From contig NZ_CP061299.1 of the NCBI RefSeq assembly GCF_018687615.1, forward strand, positions 1,039,433 to 1,103,432: DNA of 64,000 nt. The letters run 5' to 3'. Every line of letters starts with the position of its first letter. Positions within the stretch are counted from its first letter, which is position 1. The position numbers were made by a program, and so were the translations under genes. This DNA is from Polynucleobacter sp. MWH-CaK5 (GTDB taxonomy: Bacteria > Pseudomonadota > Gammaproteobacteria > Burkholderiales > Burkholderiaceae). Under the pieces are notes generated by a model that made no database searches, was not told the origin of the DNA, and worked only from the letters and a program-made list of their open reading frames with translations. Of the stretch, positions 53,664-62,087 are shown one piece after another.

Positions 53664-53681
53664 TATGTCTTATATAAGACT
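53659..53681. promoter_or_regulatory. Candidate GntR operator between gntR and mdh
   Basis: The core GTCTTATATAAGAC (53667-53680) is a perfect 14-base palindrome. With AGACTTAT before it, the 23-base block matches the acnB site at 22 positions. It lies directly upstream of the predicted mdh -35 box and within the probable gntR promoter, so it could control both genes, including gntR itself. Confidence 0.75.
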
Positions 53682-53683
53682 AT

Positions 53684-53713
53684 TTGACAGAAATAGTCAT
53701 AAAGTCCTAAACT
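53684..53713 (+). promoter_or_regulatory. Predicted sigma-70 promoter of mdh
   Basis: TTGACA (53684-53689) is a perfect -35 hexamer; TAAACT (53708-53713) follows after 18 bases as a fair -10. Transcription would start near 53720, leaving a leader of about 60 bases that ends in TTGGAGCAAACTC before the ATG. Confidence 0.6.
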
Positions 53714-53778
53714 TTGTAGGTTTAGCGTCAGAACCAAGGCGCAATATCACTTTTTTTAATTAAGCTTGGAGCAAACTC

Positions 53779-54765
53779 ATGGCAAAAGCACCATTGCGCG
53801 TCGCAGTTACTGGCGCAGCCGGCCAAATTGGCTATTCATTATTATTCCGCATCGCCAATGGCGACATGTTGGGCAAAGACCAACCGGTGATTTTGCAATT
53901 GTTAGAAATCCCTGATGAAAAAGCTCAAAAAGCCCTTTCAGGCGTGATGATGGAGATCGATGACTGCGCATTCCCATTGCTTGCAGGCATGACTGCTCAT
54001 AGCGATCCAATGACAGCGTTCAAAGACATTGACTACGCAGTTCTAGTGGGTGCTCGTCCACGTGGCCCTGGCATGGAGCGTAAAGATCTTTTGTCAGCGA
54101 ATGCACAAATTTTCACAGCTCAAGGTAAAGCCTTGAACGCAGTAGCTAAGCGCACTGTTAAGACATTGGTTGTAGGTAACCCAGCAAACACGAATGCTTA
54201 TATCGCGATGAAATCAGCACCAGACCTACCAGCTAAGAATTTCACAGCGATGTTACGTTTGGACCACAACCGCGCTTTGTCACAATTGGCAGCTAAGACT
54301 GGTAAAGCAGTGGCTGACATTGAGAAATTGATCGTGTGGGGCAACCACAGCCCAACGATGTACCCTGACTATCGTTTTGCAACGATTGGTGGTCAATCAG
54401 TGAAGCAAATGATCAATGACGAAGAGTGGAACAAGAACACATTCTTGCCAACAGTTGGTAAGCGTGGCGCAGCGATCATCGATGCACGCGGTTTGTCTTC
54501 AGCAGCTTCTGCTGCGAATGCTGCCATCGATCACATCCATGATTGGCACTGCGGTACAAATGGTAAGTGGGTCACAATGGGTATTCCATCAGATGGTTCA
54601 TACGACATTCCTAAGGATGTGATGTATGGCTTCCCAGTGACCTGCGAAAACGGCGAGTACAAAATTGTTCAAGGTTTAGAAGTTGATGCATTCTCACGTG
54701 AGCGCATGAATTTCACATTGAATGAATTGACTGAAGAGCAAGAAGGCGTGAAGCATTTGCTCTAA
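53779..54765 (+). CDS. mdh: Malate dehydrogenase
   Basis: Mdh oxidises malate to oxaloacetate with NAD in the TCA cycle. The NAD loop VTGAAGQIGYSLLFRIANG, the Arg motif GARPRGPGMERKDLL and the active-site VWGNHSPTMYPD (His near residue 193) are all present. At 328 residues it is the lactate-dehydrogenase-like dimeric type usual in betaproteobacteria. GGAG eight bases before the ATG is the ribosome site. Confidence 0.97.
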   Translation: MAKAPLRVAVTGAAGQIGYSLLFRIANGDMLGKDQPVILQLLEIPDEKAQKALSGVMMEIDDCAFPLLAGMTAHSDPMTAFKDIDYAVLVGARPRGPGMERKDLLSANAQIFTAQGKALNAVAKRTVKTLVVGNPANTNAYIAMKSAPDLPAKNFTAMLRLDHNRALSQLAAKTGKAVADIEKLIVWGNHSPTMYPDYRFATIGGQSVKQMINDEEWNKNTFLPTVGKRGAAIIDARGLSSAASAANAAIDHIHDWHCGTNGKWVTMGIPSDGSYDIPKDVMYGFPVTCENGEYKIVQGLEVDAFSRERMNFTLNELTEEQEGVKHLL

Positions 54766-54780
54766 GCAAACGCTCAAGTC

Positions 54781-55752
54781 ATGCAACCTAGTCAAGTGTT
54801 GTTCCAAGGTGAGGCCCTTCCGAGGGCCTTACCTGTTTGTGATCACTACGCAGGCACTGAAGTGCGCATGCGCAAAGCATTGGCTTTGCAAGCAGAACTA
54901 GGTCCCGTCTTTGATATCACGTTTGATTGTGAAGATGGCGCACCGGTCGGTAAAGAAGCAGAACATGCTCAATTAGTTGCCGACATTCTTTTAAGTTCAG
55001 ATAATCGTTTCAATCGTGTGGGGGTCAGAATTCATGATCCTAGTCATCCTTGCTGGAAAGCGGATGTCGAAACTCTGATCAAGCAAGCTGGCAAAAAAAT
55101 CGCCTTCGTGATGATTCCGAAAGTGGTTTCAGCCACACAAACACAAAGCATCATTGATGAAATCAATCATGTTGCTAAAACTGCCAATATTGGCCGAGTA
55201 ATTCCAATTCAAGTTCTGATTGAAACTCATGGTGCACTTCAAGATGTTCAAGCCATTGCAGCGCTAGAACAAGTCGAGTCTTTGAGTTTTGGTTTGATGG
55301 ATTTTGTTTCAGCCCACCACGGCGCCATCCCTGGCAATGCGATGGACCGCGGTCAATTTGATCATCCATTGGTGGCACGTGCCATGCTAAAGATTTCAGC
55401 AGCCTGTCATGCACATGGCAAAGTACCCTCTCACAACGTTTGCACCAATATCAATGATGTCGCCATCATTGAATCTGACACTTTGCGAGCCAAGAATGAA
55501 TTTGGCTTCACTCGCAAATGGAGTATTCATCCAAATCAAATTCCTGTGATCGTGAAGACTTTGTCTCCATCAGCGAATGAGATTGATGAGGCCTGCTCTA
55601 TTCTGTTGGCAGCCCAAGCAGCACAATGGGGACCCATCCAACATGAAGGCAAACTTCATGACCGAGCCAGTTACAGGTATTTCTGGACTATTTTGCAAAA
55701 AGCTCATTTAACTGGTCACGCCATTCCAGCCAAAGCTGAAAAGTTACTCTAA
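54781..55752 (+). CDS. HpcH/HpaI aldolase family CoA-ester lyase
   Basis: This 323-residue TIM-barrel protein is of the HpcH/HpaI aldolase/citrate lyase beta family. The metal and substrate region shows FDCEDGAPVGKEAEH near residue 50, and IPIQVLIETHGALQDV and GLMDFVSAHHG follow. Relatives cleave malyl-CoA, methylmalyl-CoA or citramalyl-CoA, but the substrate here is not clear. It lies 15 bases after mdh and is probably co-transcribed, which favours a link to malate or a malyl-CoA-type compound. Confidence 0.82.
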   Translation: MQPSQVLFQGEALPRALPVCDHYAGTEVRMRKALALQAELGPVFDITFDCEDGAPVGKEAEHAQLVADILLSSDNRFNRVGVRIHDPSHPCWKADVETLIKQAGKKIAFVMIPKVVSATQTQSIIDEINHVAKTANIGRVIPIQVLIETHGALQDVQAIAALEQVESLSFGLMDFVSAHHGAIPGNAMDRGQFDHPLVARAMLKISAACHAHGKVPSHNVCTNINDVAIIESDTLRAKNEFGFTRKWSIHPNQIPVIVKTLSPSANEIDEACSILLAAQAAQWGPIQHEGKLHDRASYRYFWTILQKAHLTGHAIPAKAEKLL

Positions 55753-55817
55753 GCCCTAGATAAAAATATAGTTGCAAGGTTTGCACCACAAGGTCTTGTT
55801 TTGCTTAGAATGTGTTT

Positions 55818-57029
55818 ATGTCTAGTTATCGCCCTAAAAATTCCTCACGCATTTCACCTGAAGCAGAACGATTGGTTTCTGATGCTCTGTCATTGGCAGC
55901 TTCGGGCAGTCGCGTAGAAGATATTTTTTGGGAAACTAAGTTGCTGGATCGTTTATTGCGCTTATTGCATGCGCAAAATCAAAATGCGATTGAGAGCGCA
56001 TTGGATCAAACACTCAAGATCAATCCTATTGCTTTTGACTCATTGGCAGAGAATGCTGAAACCTTGGCGGAGTCTTTGACGCTAGAGCAAGATGGCAAGA
56101 GTTGGGATGTGGTGTTGATCGCTATTCCAATCATCGCCAGAACTCGTTACAGCATTCCTTCAGGCAAGCTCAGTTCTGAATCAATCGCTGCCACAGGTAA
56201 TTTATTGCACGATCAAATCGTTGCGCAAGATGCATTGATTGCATTGGTGCCTTGGCTTTACAGCATTGATCAAATGCCTCATTCACATTGTCAAACTCGT
56301 TTGTTACTCGAGAAATTAGCGTCTGCGGCTGTGAATGCCGGAGAAATAAAATTAGAGTTGCGTGACATGCCTGAAACAATTCCTGTATTAGCTGATCCAA
56401 GATATATCGTTGGCGCAGTAGCAGCCCCATCAGGCGGCCCGATCTTTAGATGGCAAGAGGATGCGCCAAGACGACAAGAGCGCAGTGTTTGTTTACAGAA
56501 TTGGCAAACAGGTATGCAAGACACGATTGCAGCAATCATGCCCGGCTGCGAATTCGAACTGTCTTTACCAGAGGCTTATTTCACCAACTGTCGTGAAGCA
56601 GATCGCAAGATCAGACCATTGAGCATTTTGGCAGCCGTCAATTATCTTGAATCAATGTTGAACGTTGAGCCCGCTGGCTTGTCTTGCATCATCGCAGGAT
56701 TTGGTGATGAGCAATGCGATGAATACAGAATTTCTTTTGCCCTAAAAGGTTCTAAAGAAATCCTCTATGGCGTGGTTTGGCCTCTGTACGACAGAGAAAC
56801 CGTTGCCAATGATTCAATCAATGATATTTCGATTGAAGACAGTCCTATTCGGGAAATTTATGACACGATCAAAAACTCAGGCGTTGAAGATCAGCTCAGG
56901 CACCCTGAGTTATTCAGCCTAGAGATGTGTGAAGATTGTGGCGTACCGATGTTCGTTGATCGCGCCGGTGAAATCGTTCATGCTGAAATGCCGGATGACA
57001 CACCGAGTCAGCAGCCTTTGTTTCATTAA
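55818..57029 (+). CDS. DUF2863 family protein
   Basis: This 403-residue cytoplasmic protein belongs to the DUF2863 family of Burkholderiales, function unknown. The N-terminus RISPEAERLVSDALSLAASGSRVEDIFWE is the recognisable part (residues 11-39; the key piece is AASGSRVEDIFWE). A CxxC-like ECEDCG/CGVP pair near the C-terminus (MCEDCGVPMF) could bind a metal. I chose ATG 55818; the frame opens two codons earlier at a GTG. Its end overlaps the convergent SOUL gene by four bases. Confidence 0.8.
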   Translation: MSSYRPKNSSRISPEAERLVSDALSLAASGSRVEDIFWETKLLDRLLRLLHAQNQNAIESALDQTLKINPIAFDSLAENAETLAESLTLEQDGKSWDVVLIAIPIIARTRYSIPSGKLSSESIAATGNLLHDQIVAQDALIALVPWLYSIDQMPHSHCQTRLLLEKLASAAVNAGEIKLELRDMPETIPVLADPRYIVGAVAAPSGGPIFRWQEDAPRRQERSVCLQNWQTGMQDTIAAIMPGCEFELSLPEAYFTNCREADRKIRPLSILAAVNYLESMLNVEPAGLSCIIAGFGDEQCDEYRISFALKGSKEILYGVVWPLYDRETVANDSINDISIEDSPIREIYDTIKNSGVEDQLRHPELFSLEMCEDCGVPMFVDRAGEIVHAEMPDDTPSQQPLFH

Positions 57030-57667
57030 TCCAACTTCATCCAAACTTCATTGCGGCGCCAGAATGGCAAAGTCCAAGGTGGGTTATAACGCGACAACTG
57101 TGCTGAACCAGAAGCCTTTAAACCATTCTTAGCCATCCATTCGTTCAAACGAGTAGTTTGTGCGGCCAACTTTTCTTCATCCACCCAACCACTGAATGTC
57201 ACCACTGCTAATTGCTGAGCTGGCATTTGTTTGATCGTGATATTTGGATTCTTGGGCTTAGGCAAGGTTTCCATAGTGAACTTACTAGGCATCACAAATG
57301 CCAATTTCCATGAACCTCCACTGCCCTCTAATGTGACTGGCGCAGTCATGGCAATTTTTGAGGATACATCTGCTTCAATGGTCACAGGTGCCGTCATGGC
57401 AATTTTCTCTGCCTGCTTTTTGACTGGGTCTTCGTTGTTACCAAAAATAAAGTCAGCCACCTGACGAAATCCTTTATTAGAGGCTTCACTCAAAGTACCG
57501 GTGACCAATACCTCAGCAATGATCATTGGCTGATAACGGCGAACCTCGAAGTCACCCTCTTTTTTGACAACCTCATAACGCGGTTCTTCATTCGCCATCG
57601 CGCCACCCATCAACATAGATAGAGCTGCAAAGCTCAAAAGAAATTTCAACACTTGTTTTGTCATCAT
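57026..57667 (-). CDS. SOUL-family haem-binding protein, exported
   Basis: This 213-residue protein has a signal peptide (cut near AMA, residue 26) and a SOUL domain beginning EPRYEVVKKEGDFEVRRYQP. The two near-repeats KIAMTAPVTIEAD and KIAMTAPVTLEGS are typical of the family, which binds haem or tetrapyrrole in eukaryotes. The bacterial role is unknown. Gene end overlaps the DUF2863 gene by four bases. YaaA lies five bases upstream on the same strand, so yaaA and this gene may be one operon. Confidence 0.85.
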   Translation of the reverse strand: MMTKQVLKFLLSFAALSMLMGGAMANEEPRYEVVKKEGDFEVRRYQPMIIAEVLVTGTLSEASNKGFRQVADFIFGNNEDPVKKQAEKIAMTAPVTIEADVSSKIAMTAPVTLEGSGGSWKLAFVMPSKFTMETLPKPKNPNITIKQMPAQQLAVVTFSGWVDEEKLAAQTTRLNEWMAKNGLKASGSAQLSRYNPPWTLPFWRRNEVWMKLD

Positions 57668-57672
57668 TCAGA

Positions 57673-58446
57673 TCACTGCTCTTTTCTTCGGAACACAGGT
57701 TTCGCATCAGTGCTTTCTTTAGGGGCAAACTTATAACCTTCGTAGTCAAAGTCTTTTAAGTCAGCTGCTTTATCAATCTTGTTATCAATGATGAAACGAG
57801 TCATCAAACCTCTTGCACGCTTGGCATAGAAAGAAACAATCTTGTATTTGCCAGCTTTCTCATCCTGAAAGACAGGGGCGACGATTGGGAAACCTAATTT
57901 GTCAGCTTTAACAGATTTAAAGTACTCGTCTGAAGCCAAGTTAATCAAGGTTTTAGATTTTTGTTTTTCAAGCTCTTCTTTTAAAGCCAAGGTGATTTTG
58001 TCACCCCAAAAAGCATAGAGATCTTTACCAACCGTATTTTTGAATGAAGTACCCATTTCCAAACGGTATGGCTGCATCAAATCCAAAGGCTTTAAAACAC
58101 CATAGAGGCCTGAAAGAACTCTGACATGCTCTTGGGTGTAATCCAAAGCCTTAGCGTTCAATGATGAAGCATCAAGCCCTTCATACACATCTCCATTAAA
58201 CGCCAAAATAGCTTGTTTGCTATTTTTAGCTGTGAATTTCTTAGACCACTCGCCAAAGCGAGCCACGTTCAAAGCGGCCAATTTGTCAGATAAATCCATC
58301 AATTCAGCAACTTCTTGCAAAGACAGTTTCTTTAAATCTGTCACCAACTTGGCAGATTCATTGATGAAAATAGGCAAGGTATGCTTGTCCGTGGAAGGCG
58401 GAGTGTCATAGTCCAAACTTTTTGCGGGCGAAAGTACGATCAACAT
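57673..58446 (-). CDS. yaaA: Peroxide stress protein YaaA
   Basis: YaaA is a DNA-binding protein that limits damage from peroxide, partly by lowering free iron. The 257-residue protein begins MLIVLSPAKSLDYDTPP, the family hallmark, and contains YEGLDASSLNAKALDYTQEH and LSGLYGVLKPLDLMQPYRLEMG (key part LSGLYGVLKPLD). The divergent aminotransferase gene starts only 20 bases away. No clear ribosome site is seen before the ATG. Confidence 0.92.
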   Translation of the reverse strand: MLIVLSPAKSLDYDTPPSTDKHTLPIFINESAKLVTDLKKLSLQEVAELMDLSDKLAALNVARFGEWSKKFTAKNSKQAILAFNGDVYEGLDASSLNAKALDYTQEHVRVLSGLYGVLKPLDLMQPYRLEMGTSFKNTVGKDLYAFWGDKITLALKEELEKQKSKTLINLASDEYFKSVKADKLGFPIVAPVFQDEKAGKYKIVSFYAKRARGLMTRFIIDNKIDKAADLKDFDYEGYKFAPKESTDAKPVFRRKEQ

Positions 58447-58465
58447 GGCAGAATATTCAAATTAA

Positions 58466-59674
58466 ATGAATCTAAATAATACTGCTTTGAGACAAATACC
58501 GCTTCCTTCTCGCTTACCCAAAGTTGGCACCACTATTTTTACGGTGATGTCAGCTCTTGCCAATGAGCACAAAGCTATCAACTTAGGTCAAGGCTTTCCT
58601 GACTTTGAATGCGACCCTGCTTTACCAGAGGCTGTTTATAAAGCCATGCGCGATGGTCACAATCAATACCCACCCATGACGGGTATTGCCCCTTTGCGCG
58701 AGGCTGTCAGTCAAAAGATAAGTGCTTTGTATGGTCATCACTACGATCCAACCACAGAGATCACCATCACAGCTGGCGGTACCCAAGGAATTTTCACGGT
58801 GATTGCGTGCGCGATCAATCCTGGCGATGAAGTGATTGTGATTGAGCCCGTCTACGACTCTTACATCCCTTCTATTGATACGGTTGGCGGCAAGGCTGTG
58901 CCAGTTCAGTTGATGGTGAAGAGGAATGATGCTGGTGATATCACCGGCTATGAAATCCCATGGGATGCCATGGCAAAAGCCATCACTCCCCGCACCAAAA
59001 TGATCATGATCAACTCCCCTCACAATCCAACAGGTATGGTGTGGCAGTCTGCTGATATTGATCGTCTGGCCGCTTTGGTTCGAGACACGGATATTTTAAT
59101 TTGCAGTGATGAGGTGTATGAGCACATGGTCTTTGATGGCAAAGACCATCAAAGCGTGGCCCGCCATCCTGAATTAGCAGAACGCAGCTTTGTTATTTCT
59201 AGTTTTGGTAAAACTTATCACGTCACCGGCTGGAAAGTCGGTTATGTGGCGGCCCCCGCTCACTTGAGTGCTGAATTCAGAAAAGTTCATCAGTTCAATG
59301 TCTTCACGATCAATACCCCTGTTCAGTATGGTCTGGCTGATTTTTTAAAAAATCCTGATCCTTACTTGAATTTGGCAGGCTTCTATCAGGCCAAAAGAAA
59401 TTACATGCGCCAAGGTTTAGAGCAAACAAAGTTCAAGCTCTTACCAGCGCCCGGGACTTACTTCCAATGCGTTGATTACACTCAACTTGGCATTCCACAA
59501 GCTAAATTGAATAGCTCTGATTTTTGTCAGTGGTTAATAAAAGAAGTGGGCGTGGCAGCGATCCCTGTTTCTGCTTTTTACAGCGATCCTGTTGAGTCAG
59601 GAGTGATCAGATTCTGTTTTGCCAAAAAAGAGAGTACTTTGGCTGAGGCGCTCAAGCGACTTCAGAGTATTTAA
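58466..59674 (+). CDS. PLP-dependent aminotransferase, YbdL-like
   Basis: This 402-residue class I aminotransferase resembles YbdL, the methionine/kynurenine-type aminotransferase. The start GTTIFTVMSALANEHKAINL and LGQGFPDFECDP match that group. The PLP Lys is in SSFGKTYHVTGWKVGYV near residue 250. Conserved INSPHNPTG and the C-terminal Arg region VIRFCFAKKE are intact. The AT-rich start region shows no Shine-Dalgarno sequence and lies 20 bases from the yaaA start. Confidence 0.88.
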   Translation: MNLNNTALRQIPLPSRLPKVGTTIFTVMSALANEHKAINLGQGFPDFECDPALPEAVYKAMRDGHNQYPPMTGIAPLREAVSQKISALYGHHYDPTTEITITAGGTQGIFTVIACAINPGDEVIVIEPVYDSYIPSIDTVGGKAVPVQLMVKRNDAGDITGYEIPWDAMAKAITPRTKMIMINSPHNPTGMVWQSADIDRLAALVRDTDILICSDEVYEHMVFDGKDHQSVARHPELAERSFVISSFGKTYHVTGWKVGYVAAPAHLSAEFRKVHQFNVFTINTPVQYGLADFLKNPDPYLNLAGFYQAKRNYMRQGLEQTKFKLLPAPGTYFQCVDYTQLGIPQAKLNSSDFCQWLIKEVGVAAIPVSAFYSDPVESGVIRFCFAKKESTLAEALKRLQSI

Positions 59675-59748
59675 TGATTATTTACTTAGTTAGATGATTG
59701 GTTGTTTGTTCGACTGGTTAAACAAACGAAATTGTTACAAAGGGAAAA

Positions 59749-60474
59749 ATGATGACAAAGAAACAAGGCATGATTGATATTTATAGCTGGGCAACACCCA
59801 ATGGTCACAAAGTTCACATCATGATGGAAGAATGTGGCTATCGCTTAGGTAAGGATTGGCTGGCTCATCCGATTGATATTGGCGCTGGTGATCAATTCAC
59901 CAAAGAGTTTTTAGCCATCAGCCCGAACAATAAGATCCCAGCCATGGTCGATCCTAATGGTCCAGATGGCAAACCAATTGCCCTCTTTGAATCTGGCGCT
60001 ATTTTGTTATACCTTGCCAGCAAGACAGGTCGCTTCTTACCAAAAACAGATCGCGCCAAGTTTGAGGTCATGCAGTGGTTAATGTTCCAAATGGGCGGCG
60101 TTGGTCCAATGCTTGGTCAAACACATCACTTCAGAATCTACGCACCAGAAAAAGTTGAGTACGCCATCAATCGTTACACCAATGAAACTCGCAGAATTTA
60201 TGGTGTGATGGACAAAGAGCTATCAAAGAAACGTTTCATTGCTGGTAAAGAGTACAGCATTGCTGACATGGCCATTTTCCCTTGGACTCGCTCATGGAAA
60301 AATCAAGGCATCACTCTCGAAGAGTTTCCAAACGTTTTGCGTTGGCATCAAGAAATTGCAGAACGCCCAGCCGTCAAACGAGGCGTTGAAGTTTTAACTT
60401 CTTTGAGAAAACCTTTGAATGACGATAAAGCCAAGGAAGTGCTCTACGGCAAAACTCAATATCAAAGAAGATGA
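59749..60474 (+). CDS. Glutathione transferase-like protein (YfcG/Nu class)
   Basis: This 241-residue protein has an N-terminal thioredoxin-like domain (SWATPNGHKVHIMMEECGY) and a helical C-terminal domain with GKEYSIADMAIFPWTRSW. It resembles YfcG and YghU, GSH-dependent disulfide-bond oxidoreductases of the Nu class. The Thr-Pro-Asn motif at the active site fits that group. GGG-AAAA precedes the ATG. Its TGA stop abuts the convergent dedA stop directly. Confidence 0.87.
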   Translation: MMTKKQGMIDIYSWATPNGHKVHIMMEECGYRLGKDWLAHPIDIGAGDQFTKEFLAISPNNKIPAMVDPNGPDGKPIALFESGAILLYLASKTGRFLPKTDRAKFEVMQWLMFQMGGVGPMLGQTHHFRIYAPEKVEYAINRYTNETRRIYGVMDKELSKKRFIAGKEYSIADMAIFPWTRSWKNQGITLEEFPNVLRWHQEIAERPAVKRGVEVLTSLRKPLNDDKAKEVLYGKTQYQRR

Positions 60475-61119
60475 TCAGCGCTTTAGCTTTTGCACCATGG
60501 CTTGCAAGAATACCCACAAAGCCGGCAAGCCCGGGATGATGATCATCGCCAAAGCCACCATTGAGAAATTAGCTTTAACCCATGGGTGCTCACCAATCAT
60601 GTAACCCAAAGTTGTCAGACTTCCAACCCACAAGATGCCACCAGCAATGTTATAGGTGGCAAATTTGGAATAAGACATTTGCGCAGCACCCGCAATAAAT
60701 GGAGCAAAGGTTCTAATGAAGGGCATGAAGCGGCCAACAACAATGGTGATGGGCCCATGCTTTTCATAAAAAGCATGGGTTTTATCAAAAGCGTCTTTGT
60801 TGAACCAACGAGAGTTTTCCCAACCAAATACCTTCGGGCCAAACCAGCGACCAATCGAATAGTTGACTGCATCACCGGCAATCGCAGCAATGATCAACAA
60901 GATCAGTAAAAGCGGTAAGCTCATGCCACCCACAGCTGCAATCGCTCCAGCAACGAATAACAAAGAATCACCAGGTAAAAATGGCATCACCACCACACCT
61001 GTTTCAATGAAGATGATGGCGAACAATAAGACATAAACCCAAGGACCCCATTGATCAACAATGGTGACCAAGTGTTTGTCTAAATGCAAAAAGATATCTA
61101 ATAAAAGTGAGAAATCCAT
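60475..61119 (-). CDS. DedA family membrane protein
   Basis: This 214-residue membrane protein is of the DedA family, needed for membrane homeostasis and linked to undecaprenyl phosphate and lipid carrier handling. The family motifs are FIETGVVVMPFLPGDSLLFVAG, GDAVNYSIGRWFG, and GRFMPFIRTFAPFIAGA with its key Arg and Glu residues. I chose ATG 61119, which shares one base with the TAA of purU (TAATG). The frame opens 28 codons further inside purU, without conserved residues. Confidence 0.88.
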   Translation of the reverse strand: MDFSLLLDIFLHLDKHLVTIVDQWGPWVYVLLFAIIFIETGVVVMPFLPGDSLLFVAGAIAAVGGMSLPLLLILLIIAAIAGDAVNYSIGRWFGPKVFGWENSRWFNKDAFDKTHAFYEKHGPITIVVGRFMPFIRTFAPFIAGAAQMSYSKFATYNIAGGILWVGSLTTLGYMIGEHPWVKANFSMVALAMIIIPGLPALWVFLQAMVQKLKR

Positions 61120-62000
61120 TACTGAAACACCACCGTACTCTTTCCATTTAACAAGATGCGGTGCTCTGCGTGCCAACGAACGGCGCGAGACAAAGCCATA
61201 CACTCCACATCTCGACCGACGGCAGCCAATTGGTCTGGATCCATCGCATGATCAACACGCTCAACGCCCTGCTCGATGATTGGACCCTCATCTAAATCAG
61301 TGGTCACGTAATGAGCTGTTGCACCAATCAACTTCACACCGCGCTGATGGGCTTGCCAGTAAGGTTTAGCGCCTTTAAAGCTTGGCAAGAAAGAGTGGTG
61401 AATATTGATGGCTTTACCAGATAACTTTTGACAAACCTTAGGAGACAAGATCTGCATGTACCTAGCAAGAACAACCAAATCAATTTTTTCTTGATCAATT
61501 AACTTTAATAATTGTTCTTCTTGTTCATTTTTACGCTCATCGCTGGCACTGCTCAATGGCATGTAATGAAACGGTATTTTGTAACCTGCGGCTAGGTTTT
61601 GAAATTCTTGATGGTTAGAAACGATGCCGGCGATATCGATTGGCAAATATCCACTATGGGTTCTAAATAAAAGATCATTCAAGCAGTGACCAAGCTTAGA
61701 AACCATGATCAATACTTTGGGTTTGCTGGCTGCATCAAATAACTCCCAATCCATTTGGAAGCTATCGCCAATCTCTTTGAACAATTCTTGCAACTTTTTC
61801 AAATTCAATTCTTGCGAAGTCTTAGCAAAATGCACGCGCATGAAAAAGCGACTCGTGAATGTGTCACTGAATTGAGCAGAATCCAAAATATTGGCCGTTT
61901 GATTGAACAAAAATTGACTGACGGCATGAACGATGCCTGGTCGGTCTGGGCAGGAGATTTTGAGGATGAAACCTTGTGTAGACATACCCACATTATCCAT
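61119..62000 (-). CDS. purU: Formyltetrahydrofolate deformylase
   Basis: PurU hydrolyses 10-formyltetrahydrofolate to formate and tetrahydrofolate, balancing one-carbon pools. An N-terminal ACT domain (KISCPDRPGIVHAVSQFL) precedes the formyltransferase fold with catalytic AINIHHSFLPSFKGAKPY and ATAHYVTTDLDEGPIIEQ. The 293-residue form starts at ATG 62000; a second ATG at 61985 (MSTQGF) is equally possible, since neither has a clear ribosome site. Confidence 0.93.
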   Translation of the reverse strand: MDNVGMSTQGFILKISCPDRPGIVHAVSQFLFNQTANILDSAQFSDTFTSRFFMRVHFAKTSQELNLKKLQELFKEIGDSFQMDWELFDAASKPKVLIMVSKLGHCLNDLLFRTHSGYLPIDIAGIVSNHQEFQNLAAGYKIPFHYMPLSSASDERKNEQEEQLLKLIDQEKIDLVVLARYMQILSPKVCQKLSGKAINIHHSFLPSFKGAKPYWQAHQRGVKLIGATAHYVTTDLDEGPIIEQGVERVDHAMDPDQLAAVGRDVECMALSRAVRWHAEHRILLNGKSTVVFQ

Positions 62001-62087
62001 AAAGCCCGGGGAATATTGAAAAATTTCTACTATTTTCCAGATGAAGCTTAAACTTGAGCTTTTAGTACTTAATTACAAGGTCAAGAG

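Noticed and set aside
59704..59727. Inverted repeat GTTTGTT/AACAAAC after the aminotransferase gene
   Set aside because: The seven-pair stem is AT-rich, has a ten-base loop and no U-tract, so I do not call it a terminator.
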